DNA of 11,187 nucleotides from Chloroflexota bacterium (GTDB lineage Bacteria; Chloroflexota; Anaerolineae; UBA1429): positions 1 to 11,187 of the forward strand of contig JACIWY010000080.1 of assembly GCA_014360745.1 (NCBI GenBank), in the 5' to 3' direction. The position numbers were made by a program, and so were the translations under genes. Position 1 is the first letter of the stretch. Each line of letters starts with the position of its first letter. Of the stretch, positions 1 to 6,466 are shown piece by piece. A model generated the notes under the pieces. That model did no database searches. It was given only the letters and a program-made list of their open reading frames with translations, and was not told the origin of the DNA.

Positions 1-2
1 AA

Positions 3-569
3 GTGGCCGCGTTAGCCGTCGAAGAATCGCTCTCCGCCGCCGAACTGTCACGCTTGACAACCACCCTGGAGCACAACCCCAACATCGACCCGCGTCTGGC
101 CTTGGAGATGTTGCGCCGCGGCCAGCGTGTGGCCGTGGTAGAAAGCCGCCCGCGAGAGCCTGCCGCGCGTCTGGGGCCTACGCCCGTTCATGAAGGGACC
201 CTCGATGCACCCTGGGACAAGGAGGTCGACGAAGAACCCGAATCGCAGGGGCTACCGGCCGCGCGGCGGCTCAAACCGGAACTGGGCGAACGTGCCGATG
301 TGGGCAGCGGGTTCGGTGAGTTAGAGCCCCTCACCCGAGATGGCAACCGTGTGCCCAAGATCCGTTCTCTCGACGCTTTCATGGATGAACTACAACGATT
401 GACCCGTTGCGTCCAAGATGGCGATTTTCAGCGCTTTCAGACCGGCGAGGGCGCCCTGATCAAGACCCGCTTGGCCGCACGGCAGCTCCGGTTTCTGGCC
501 GATGCTGTAGGCGCCATCGCCGCAGCAGGGGAGGCCGGCAATGTGAAGCCTGACGATATGCGCGAATGA
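3..569 (+). CDS. Unrecognised protein, probably C-terminal part (5'-partial)
   Basis: I do not recognise this protein. The frame is open to the left edge, so the first visible GTG (position 3) may be an internal Val codon. About 188 residues are visible. Residues ~1-50 look helical (AVEESLSAAELSRL, then a region rich in Leu and Arg). Residues ~50-115 are rich in Pro, Glu, Gly and Arg and probably form a disordered linker. Residues ~120-175 look helical again, with amphipathic character (SLDAFMDELQRLTRCVQDGD) and an Ala-rich end. No signal peptide, membrane segment or catalytic motif is visible. The TGA ends 16 bp before the preferred start of the DUF362 gene, so the two are probably cotranscribed. 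The helix-linker-helix layout could be the tail of a DNA-binding or scaffold protein, but that is only a guess. Confidence 0.6.
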   Translation: MAALAVEESLSAAELSRLTTTLEHNPNIDPRLALEMLRRGQRVAVVESRPREPAARLGPTPVHEGTLDAPWDKEVDEEPESQGLPAARRLKPELGERADVGSGFGELEPLTRDGNRVPKIRSLDAFMDELQRLTRCVQDGDFQRFQTGEGALIKTRLAARQLRFLADAVGAIAAAGEAGNVKPDDMRE

Positions 570-585
570 CCTGGGGATGTGTGTT

Positions 586-1809
586 ATGAAGAATCGAGTC
601 GCCCTTATTCGTTGTCCTGCTTATGACTTGGCCCTTGTAGAAGACGCCGTGCGCGAGGCAATCGCCCTTTTAGGGGGCATATCTGCCTATGTACGGCCCG
701 GCCAGCGTGTATTGCTCAAGCCGAATATGGTGCGCGGCGTGGACCCCGATCGCGCTGTTTCCACCCACCCGACGATCGTGGCCGCCGTGGCCAAGCTGGT
801 CATCGAGGCGGGAGGGCACCCCCTCATCGTCGAGTCGCCGGGGGGGCCTTATTCACCCGCCCTGTTGCGCACGGCATACCGGCGGACGGGGATGACTTGG
901 GCGGCGGAGGTCAGTGGCGCCGAGCTCAACTTTGATTGCGAGGGCGTTCAAGTGTCGAACCCACAAGGGCAGGTGTTGCATCGCCTCGATGTGGTTCGCC
1001 CTCTTCTGGAGGCCGATCTGGTCATTAACTTGCCCAAGCTCAAGACCCACAATCTCACCGGCTTGACGTTGGCGGTGAAAAACCTCTTTGGCCTGGTGCC
1101 CGGCGCCCTAAAAATAGGCTACCACGCCAAGTTGCAGCAACGGGAGCGCTTTTGTCAAGGGTTGTTGGACATCTTGCTCTTTGTCAAACCGGCCCTCCAT
1201 ATTATGGACGCCGTGGTGGCCATGGAGGGGGAGGGGCCTTCGGGGGGGGATCCGCGCAAATTGGGCGCCATTATCGCCGGCGCGGATGCACTGGCCGTAG
1301 ACCTGGTATGTGCGGCGTTGGTGGGCTTTGAGGCCGACGAGGTGCTCACCACGAAGCTGGCCATCGAGCGCGGGTTAACCAGTGGAGACATTGCGGATCT
1401 GGAGCTTCTCGGCGAGCCCCTCGAAACGCTCAGGGTGGACGATTTTCGGCGTGGCGTCGAAGCGGCCGTGGATCCGGGTCTGTTGCCGCGCGTTCTGCGC
1501 AGATTGATCCCCAATGGCTCGCCGGAAGACAATGGGCAGGGCGACGCCCGTGGCCGCATCCCCTTTCGGGCGATCAGCAGCGGCTGGTTATGGCGCCAAT
1601 TGGTCGCCTATCCCTATGCTGGCGACGGCTGCACTGGCTGTGGCTTTTGTGCCCGCCATTGCCCGGTGCAGGCCATCAAGGTGATAGAGGGGCGGGCGCA
1701 TATGGATACCAAGGCCTGCATTCGTTGTTATTGCTGCCATGAGCTCTGCCCGGAGACGGCCGTCAAGTTGCATAAGCCGCTCTTGGGCCGTGTTCTGATG
1801 GGCAGTTAG
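586..1809 (+). CDS. DUF362 domain protein with two C-terminal [4Fe-4S] ferredoxin motifs
   Basis: This 407-residue protein has an N-terminal DUF362 domain (~residues 4-300), recognised from LLKPNMV (43-49), the LPKLKTH segment (149-155) and the following LAVKNLFGLVPG stretch. The C-terminus is a bacterial two-cluster ferredoxin module: C349-x2-C352-x2-C355-x3-C359-P, then C378-x2-C381-x2-C384-x3-C388-P, with an extra Cys at 383. Such an arrangement normally holds two [4Fe-4S] clusters for electron transfer. The biochemical role of DUF362 proteins is largely unknown; they occur mainly in anaerobes and are annotated as iron-sulphur or (4Fe-4S)-binding proteins. There is no signal peptide, so it is probably cytoplasmic. 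I chose ATG 586 over ATG 577 because a TGGGGA Shine-Dalgarno-like stretch (572-577) lies 8 bp before it and the family usually begins right at this segment. The lipoprotein gene follows after 16 bp. Confidence 0.9.
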   Translation: MKNRVALIRCPAYDLALVEDAVREAIALLGGISAYVRPGQRVLLKPNMVRGVDPDRAVSTHPTIVAAVAKLVIEAGGHPLIVESPGGPYSPALLRTAYRRTGMTWAAEVSGAELNFDCEGVQVSNPQGQVLHRLDVVRPLLEADLVINLPKLKTHNLTGLTLAVKNLFGLVPGALKIGYHAKLQQRERFCQGLLDILLFVKPALHIMDAVVAMEGEGPSGGDPRKLGAIIAGADALAVDLVCAALVGFEADEVLTTKLAIERGLTSGDIADLELLGEPLETLRVDDFRRGVEAAVDPGLLPRVLRRLIPNGSPEDNGQGDARGRIPFRAISSGWLWRQLVAYPYAGDGCTGCGFCARHCPVQAIKVIEGRAHMDTKACIRCYCCHELCPETAVKLHKPLLGRVLMGS

Positions 1810-1825
1810 CGCCCCTATCCGGCTT

Positions 1826-3829
1826 ATGAAGCCCTTTGCCGTGCGCACCCTGTGGCCTATTTTAGGCATGGGCCTCGTGCTGGCGCCGGTTATCGGCTGC
1901 GGGTTGGCACGCCCTTCGTCTGCGCCCCCTACTTTTACCCCACTGCCCCCGCCTACGGCGGCAATTTCCCGGGAACCTCCGACTCGACGTGTCAAGGAAA
2001 CCCTGACGCCCACGCCGGAAACGGCAGAGGTTTTGCGCCTGGTTATCACCGACGAACCGATCCAGTATTGGTCCGACCCCAATGACATCGGCGACTTGGT
2101 GTACGATGGTGTTTATCTGTGGGCCGCCACCCGCGGCGGTGTGCTGCGTTGGAGCCAAGACGGGTCCTATCGTCTGTACACGTTGCAAGACGGCCTGGCC
2201 TCGCTGGCGGTGCGAGGCATGGCTCTCGATGGCGAAGGGCGCCTATGGGTGGGCTATGCCGACCGGCCCGCCTGGAGCGTGTACGACGGCACAAAGTGGC
2301 AGACCTTTGCCGAACGGCAGGCAGCGGTCGAGGCGCATTATGAGGCCATGCGTGATGCGCGACATTTGGACCCTCGCCTATGGTATCGGCGCCCGACGGG
2401 AGATTGGCTTTGGCTGCCCGACGGCCAAGGGCGCCTACAGGCCTATGATGGGAAGCGTTGGCGCCTTTACACCGAATACCATGGCATCACGCGCCACATT
2501 TGGATGGTGGTCGTCTCTCCTACCGGGCAGGTGTGGGCCTTGGGCTCCGGCCTGAGCACGGCGCAAGAGGGAGAAGTGTGGTGGGACGATCACACCCTTT
2601 TTTCAGATATTGCCGATCGAAGGCAAGTGACCGATATGGCCCCCGACGGCGCGGAGGGCATCTGGCTCGCTTTTGTCGGGCAGGGAGGTCGACCGGGCGG
2701 CCTCTGTCGGGTGACGCCGGACGGCGAATCGGTTCGTTGGCGCGCTTATATGCCCGAGATGAATCCCTCGATCCCCCCTCAGGTATACACCTTGCAGACG
2801 GATGAAAAGGGCACGATTTGGGTGGGCGGCGATGGTGGTATCTCCTGGCAACAGCCCGGCCGGCCCTGGCAAATGCTTGCGTTAGAAAAGTTGCCCGTGC
2901 GAAGCTTTGTGCGCCAACAAGGCTTGATATGGCTGGGCACGGCAAAAGGCTTGTGGCGAACAAAGCCCGATGGAAGTGAGTTGCAAGGTCCATGGCGGGT
3001 GCCTTCGCCCTTGAGGGGCCACCACATTGTGGCCTTGGCCGAGGATCGTGCGGGGCGCTTGTATATCGGCATGCCCAATGGGTTGTCTATGGTGGCGCCG
3101 GATGGCGCGACCACGGTGTTGTTGGAGGAAGAGATACTCTGCTTGGCGACGACCTCGGAGGGCCGGGTCTGGGCCGGCAGCACCGCCGGATTGGTCGAGC
3201 TGGTGGACGCCAAGCCCGAGAGACGGCTCGATCAGGCGACGCGCGCCATAGCTTTTGATCAACACGGTGTGCTTTACCTCATCGATCAAGAGGGGCGCTT
3301 GGCGACCTTGCGCGAAGGCGCCTTGGCGGTTGTGGCCGATCTGCGAGAGCTTATTGGGTCTATGCCTCGCAATCTGGTTATCGATAGCCAGGGCACGGCA
3401 TGGTTCAGCAGTGAGAACGGCTTGGGCGGGCTCAAAGCAGATGGCGCATTTGAACACTATACTGAGGAGAATGGCTTATTGAGCCGAGATGTACGTTGGG
3501 TGGCCCTGGGCAAGGAGGATACGCTCTGGTTGGCCACTGATTACGGCCTGGCCCGGCGGTTGGCCAATGGGCGTTGGACGCGCTTTACCACGCAGAGCAC
3601 CGAAGGCGGTTTGCTCTCGCACGAGATGTGGGCCACTTATGTGGATGCCGAGGATGTGTTGTGGATGGCTACCTCGGCGGGCATTTCCTATCGCACGCCG
3701 GACGTCGATTGGGCCAATCTGGAATTGGCCGACGCACACTGCACCCTGCCCACCGCACGAGGGGTTTGGGTGGGCACGTCGAGCGGGCTGTACCTGGTGC
3801 AAAAAGCAGCGATGACCGTATTGCCTTAA
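1826..3829 (+). CDS. Lipoprotein with 14 two-component-regulator propeller motifs
   Basis: This 667-residue exported protein has a lipoprotein signal: MKPFAVR, a hydrophobic core, then lipobox V22-I-G-C25. A Pro/Thr-rich linker follows (~30-65), probably lifting the domain off the membrane. The rest is made of repeats with the Reg_prop signature 'LWxGT..GL'. I count fourteen, beginning near residues 98, 140, 195, 236, 279, 331, 368, 412, 448, 483, 525, 567, 612 and 647, at 35-55 residue spacing. Fourteen blades is the number known for the periplasmic sensor half of hybrid two-component systems (two seven-bladed propellers). Here, however, there is no Y_Y_Y domain, membrane helix, kinase or regulator. 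It probably binds a ligand or partner outside the cell; the ligand is unknown. The start is fixed by the signal peptide, although no good ribosome binding site precedes it. It lies 16 bp after the DUF362 gene. Confidence 0.85.
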   Translation: MKPFAVRTLWPILGMGLVLAPVIGCGLARPSSAPPTFTPLPPPTAAISREPPTRRVKETLTPTPETAEVLRLVITDEPIQYWSDPNDIGDLVYDGVYLWAATRGGVLRWSQDGSYRLYTLQDGLASLAVRGMALDGEGRLWVGYADRPAWSVYDGTKWQTFAERQAAVEAHYEAMRDARHLDPRLWYRRPTGDWLWLPDGQGRLQAYDGKRWRLYTEYHGITRHIWMVVVSPTGQVWALGSGLSTAQEGEVWWDDHTLFSDIADRRQVTDMAPDGAEGIWLAFVGQGGRPGGLCRVTPDGESVRWRAYMPEMNPSIPPQVYTLQTDEKGTIWVGGDGGISWQQPGRPWQMLALEKLPVRSFVRQQGLIWLGTAKGLWRTKPDGSELQGPWRVPSPLRGHHIVALAEDRAGRLYIGMPNGLSMVAPDGATTVLLEEEILCLATTSEGRVWAGSTAGLVELVDAKPERRLDQATRAIAFDQHGVLYLIDQEGRLATLREGALAVVADLRELIGSMPRNLVIDSQGTAWFSSENGLGGLKADGAFEHYTEENGLLSRDVRWVALGKEDTLWLATDYGLARRLANGRWTRFTTQSTEGGLLSHEMWATYVDAEDVLWMATSAGISYRTPDVDWANLELADAHCTLPTARGVWVGTSSGLYLVQKAAMTVLP

Positions 3830-3843
3830 TATGCTTTGCTGAA

Positions 3844-3872
3844 TTGCTAGGAGGAAGCGTTCCGACGATAAT
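3844..3872 (+). promoter_or_regulatory. Candidate sigma-70 promoter for the amidohydrolase gene
   Basis: TTGCTA (3844-3849, 4 of 6 to the -35 consensus) and GATAAT (3867-3872, 5 of 6 to the -10 consensus) are separated by 17 bp. They lie in the 114-bp gap after the lipoprotein gene. Transcription would start near 3879, about 65 bp before the amidohydrolase ATG. An AGGAGG (3849-3854) within the spacer has no start codon at usable distance and is probably fortuitous. Confidence 0.45.
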
Positions 3873-3894
3873 CACCGACAGGTTCGCCCAATTC

Positions 3895-3917
3895 ATCCAG
3901 GCATTCGATACCTGGAT
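3895..3917. promoter_or_regulatory. Perfect 7-bp inverted repeat, possible operator
   Basis: ATCCAGG (3895-3901) and CCTGGAT (3911-3917) form a perfect inverted repeat around a 9-bp spacer. It lies just downstream of the candidate promoter and 26 bp before the amidohydrolase start, the usual place for a repressor operator. No T-run follows, so an intrinsic terminator is unlikely. A small 5'-UTR hairpin is the alternative. No regulator gene is present in the window. Confidence 0.35.
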
Positions 3918-3943
3918 CACAGCCGTATGAAAGGGACCAAAGC

Positions 3944-5260
3944 ATGTCCACTGCCCTCGTTGCTGAGCTTTATGGGCAGATCGATGCCTTGCCTATTATA
4001 GATATCCACACTCATGTGGATTGGAAACGCCCCTCTGCTCGCCATATCGGCGATCTTTTGAGTTACCATTACTATACCGAGCTGATCCATTCGGCGGAGT
4101 GGCAGCCCGGCGAGGCCCCTACGGAGCGTTTTCCTTACCATGATCCCCAGGCGCTTGCCCGCACGATCTTGTCCAAATTGCACCTCATCGACAACACCGT
4201 GCAGTACGATTGGTGGACGACCATTTTACGCGAGTTTTTGGGGCTGGGGCCCGCAGAATGGGCGCCGGAGAATTGGCAAGACCTCTTTGAGCGTTCCGCT
4301 CGGGTGATGGGGCACCCCGATTGGCCAAAGGAGGTAGTGGCCCGCTCGCAGATCGAGCGGGTCTTTATGACCAACGAATACGACGAAGACCTGACCGGCC
4401 TGGACGAAGGCCTTTACGTCCCTTGTTTGCGAACCGAGCCCTTTGTCGTCAACCTGGATCGGGCCGAGGTGCGCGAGCGCATGGCCCGGTTCCTGGGGCG
4501 GCCTATTCGAGGGCCAAAGGATGTCTGCGAAGCGCTCGCCAAAGCCTTTACGCGGTTTATGGAGCATGGTATGGGCTATGCGGCCTTGTCGGCGCCGGCC
4601 AATTTGCGCACCTTTGCCGTGCCGGAGGAAGAGGCCGAACGTTTGTTGCGGCGACTCTGCGAGCAGGGGAGTTGGGACGCTGAGGAACGGGCGACCTGGG
4701 CGGCCTGGGCCATCGCACGCGTCTGCGACGCTTGTCGAGTACACGGCAAACCGTTTCACCTGATGATAGGGGTCGAGCGGGGGGCATACGCCCATGGCGT
4801 GCCCTCGGGGATGGACCTGTTCGACTCGGTCAATTCGTTAAGTGGATATGGCTATTTGTGGAATGCCTATCCCGATGTGCGCTTTCCGGTATCGGTCTTG
4901 GCCGATACGACGGGGCTGGAATTGGTGGCCTCGGCGTGGGTGCGGCACAACGTGTACCCCTCTGGGCATTGGTGGTACGCTAACCAGCCGACCGACATCG
5001 CCCGCGAATTGCGACGGCGCTTGGATGTGGTGCCGCGTAACAAGGTGTTGGGCTATTATTCGGATGCCTATTATTTGGAGTTTATCCTGCCCAAGTTCCG
5101 GATGTACAAATTCGAGCTGGCGTCGGTTTTGGCCGAGCGCATAGAGCGCAGCCTCATCCATCCCAATATGGAGGTGTGGACGCTGGATGACACGCTGGAT
5201 CTGGCCAAGGAGATACTGATCGACAATCCAATGCGGATATTAGGCATTCCCGGGGGATGA
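3944..5260 (+). CDS. Amidohydrolase-superfamily protein, uronate-isomerase-like
   Basis: This 438-residue protein has the marks of a TIM-barrel metal enzyme of the uronate isomerase branch. These are IIDIHTHVD with the H22-x-H24 metal pair at the end of strand 1, a buried-strand His (FHLMIG, H272), and GYYSDA with Asp 374, matching the strand-8 Asp of UxaC enzymes (T/SDS motif). The C-terminal ending (dNPxRILGI) is also typical of the superfamily. Uronate isomerase interconverts D-glucuronate and D-fructuronate or D-galacturonate and D-tagaturonate. This protein is somewhat shorter than typical UxaC (~470) and diverges in the substrate-binding segments, so the substrate is open. It is probably cytoplasmic, with no signal peptide. 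ATG 3944 is supported by AAGGG (3931-3935) 8 bp upstream. Its own promoter and the two sugar-acid-type enzymes downstream support a catabolic role. Another amidohydrolase activity is possible. Confidence 0.7.
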   Translation: MSTALVAELYGQIDALPIIDIHTHVDWKRPSARHIGDLLSYHYYTELIHSAEWQPGEAPTERFPYHDPQALARTILSKLHLIDNTVQYDWWTTILREFLGLGPAEWAPENWQDLFERSARVMGHPDWPKEVVARSQIERVFMTNEYDEDLTGLDEGLYVPCLRTEPFVVNLDRAEVRERMARFLGRPIRGPKDVCEALAKAFTRFMEHGMGYAALSAPANLRTFAVPEEEAERLLRRLCEQGSWDAEERATWAAWAIARVCDACRVHGKPFHLMIGVERGAYAHGVPSGMDLFDSVNSLSGYGYLWNAYPDVRFPVSVLADTTGLELVASAWVRHNVYPSGHWWYANQPTDIARELRRRLDVVPRNKVLGYYSDAYYLEFILPKFRMYKFELASVLAERIERSLIHPNMEVWTLDDTLDLAKEILIDNPMRILGIPGG

Positions 5261-5285
5261 GGGGCGGGGCGGGGGCCCGCGCCCC
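5261..5285 (+). terminator. GC-rich hairpin between convergent genes, candidate terminator
   Basis: Immediately after the amidohydrolase TGA, GGGGCG (5266-5271) can pair with CGCCCC (5280-5285), extended by a bulge and further G-C pairs. TTGTT follows on the + strand, a short T-rich tail. On the minus strand the same hairpin has no T-run, so it acts at best weakly for the convergent aldolase gene. Confidence 0.4.
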
Positions 5286-5321
5286 TTGTTGATCCGGCGT
5301 ATCAGCGGGAAAGCCTTGTTA

Positions 5322-6218
5322 TCAACCCGGCGTGTTCAACAAGCCCGCTTCGGTAAGGATGGCGCCCACGGCCTGGCGGGTGCGTTCGTCGGCCGGCAAG
5401 ACGGGCGGACGCGGCGCCCCGCCGTGAAAACCGATCCAATCGAGCGCGGCCTTGAGCCCGGGCACGCCGTAGCCCGTGGTCACCGCCCAACCCACCGGCA
5501 TCAAGCGGAAATGAATCTCGCGGGCTTCGGCGTAGCGCCCTTCCTTGGCCAGATTGTAGATGGCCACGCATTCGCGCGGGGCCACGTTGGCCAGGGCCAG
5601 GATGCCGCCGGCTGCCCCCATTTGCAGAGCGCTCAAAAACACGGGGCTGTTGCCCGCAAACACGCGAAACTCGGCCGGGCAGAGCCGTAAAATATCGATG
5701 ATCTGGCCGATGTTGCCGGCGCTGTCCTTGATGCCGATGATGTTGTCGTGCGTGGCCATCTGCGCCACCGTCTCGGCGCTCAAATTCAGATTGGTGAACT
5801 TGGGCACGTTATAGACGATGACCGGCACGGGCGAGGCGTCGGCCACGGCGCGATAATGGCGCACCAGGGCCGTTGGGGTCATGCTGCCGGAAAAGAAGGA
5901 AGGGGTGATGATCAACACCGCGTCGGCGCCAGCATCCGCCGCCGCTCGGGAAAGACGGATGGTGGCCTCGGTGGATTCGCGGCCCGTGCCCGCAATGACG
6001 CGCATGTCGGGGCGCGCCGTGCGCCGCACGACGCTTACGGCCTCTACAATTTCATCGTGCTCCAGCAGCGCGCTTTCGCCGTTGGAGCCAGCCACTACAT
6101 AGCCACGGAGGCCGGTCTCGTTCCATTTGCGGATATTCGCCGCCAGGGCGTGCACATCTAGGCGGCCGTGTTCGTCGAAAGGCGTCGCAATCGGGGGGTA
6201 TACACCGTCAAACGTCAT
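5322..6218 (-). CDS. DapA/HOGA1-type class I aldolase (dihydrodipicolinate synthase family)
   Basis: This 298-residue (beta/alpha)8 aldolase contains the family landmarks: GSNGES (44-49), the catalytic Tyr 136 in VYNVP and the Schiff-base Lys 164 in GIKDSAGN. GSNGE in place of the DapA-type GTTGE, AGTGRESTEAT (76-86) and the closing GVPGLKAALDWIGFHGG all resemble, from memory, mitochondrial HOGA1 (4-hydroxy-2-oxoglutarate aldolase). I therefore favour cleavage of a 4-hydroxy-2-keto acid or 2-keto-3-deoxy sugar acid to pyruvate plus an aldehyde over lysine synthesis. I chose ATG 6218 because AGGAG lies 8 bp upstream on the minus strand and the family starts here. A longer in-frame ATG at 6296 would overlap the -35 box. 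It is transcribed alone, convergent with the amidohydrolase and divergent from the enolase-superfamily gene. The exact substrate is not determined by these motifs. Confidence 0.88.
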   Translation of the reverse strand: MTFDGVYPPIATPFDEHGRLDVHALAANIRKWNETGLRGYVVAGSNGESALLEHDEIVEAVSVVRRTARPDMRVIAGTGRESTEATIRLSRAAADAGADAVLIITPSFFSGSMTPTALVRHYRAVADASPVPVIVYNVPKFTNLNLSAETVAQMATHDNIIGIKDSAGNIGQIIDILRLCPAEFRVFAGNSPVFLSALQMGAAGGILALANVAPRECVAIYNLAKEGRYAEAREIHFRLMPVGWAVTTGYGVPGLKAALDWIGFHGGAPRPPVLPADERTRQAVGAILTEAGLLNTPG

Positions 6219-6267
6219 GGTCTGTGCTCCTGAATCGGCTTTTTGCCTTGGTGTCCTGTGCTCGTGC

Positions 6268-6296
6268 ATTATGAGAAAGAGGGAAGAGGCTGTCAA
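6268..6296 (-). promoter_or_regulatory. Near-consensus sigma-70 promoter of the aldolase gene
   Basis: Read on the minus strand, TTGACA (6296-6291, 6 of 6) and CATAAT (6273-6268, 5 of 6) are separated by exactly 17 bp. Transcription would start near 6261, giving a ~43-nt leader with AGGAG before ATG 6218. This strong promoter also argues against the longer in-frame start at 6296. Confidence 0.75.
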
Positions 6297-6455
6297 CCGG
6301 CCTGCCGGGCGCGGGTGTCTGTTTATCGGAGCGCTTCTGGGGCGCGGATGTCAGGGATACCTACATCCTCGTCTACAAGGGAAGATGAACGGGGTGGAGC
6401 CCCGCGCTCCGGGGAGTATGCAAAGCTGTGTTGTAAAGTTGGGGACCGTTCCCAT

Positions 6456-6462
6456 GGGAGGG
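6456..6462 (+). promoter_or_regulatory. Ribosome binding site fixing a GTG start
   Basis: GGGAGGG lies 4 bp before GTG 6467 (6 bp from the GGAG core). No in-frame ATG downstream comes before the conserved N-terminal strand, so GTG 6467 is the start of the enolase-superfamily gene. Confidence 0.7.
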
Positions 6463-6466
6463 CAAA

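Larger units (their letters stand above)
6219..6466. other. Divergent intergenic region between aldolase and enolase-superfamily genes
   Basis: This 248-bp region holds the aldolase promoter and leader on its left side. On the right it has overlapping GC-rich hairpins (6391-6414, e.g. GGAGC/GCTCC) and an imperfect palindrome GGGACCGTTCCC (6442-6453, 10 of 12 positions symmetric) just before the ribosome binding site of the rightward gene. I found no convincing -35/-10 pair for that gene. No small gene with both a ribosome binding site and coding character is visible. Confidence 0.4.

Noticed and set aside
3849..3854. Perfect AGGAGG Shine-Dalgarno sequence in the gap after the lipoprotein gene
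   Set aside because: No ATG, GTG or TTG start lies at usable distance downstream. It falls between the -35 and -10 boxes of the candidate promoter.
5284..5333. Two copies of CCTTGTT...CCGGCGT near the end of the aldolase gene
   Set aside because: Only two 7-mers are shared, with different spacers (3 and 6 bp). It may be a small duplication at the gene end, but it is too short to call an attachment site or element boundary.
6391..6414. GC-rich hairpins considered as a riboswitch or terminator before the enolase-superfamily gene
   Set aside because: The stems are short, mutually exclusive and lack a T-run, and they do not match any riboswitch core I know.
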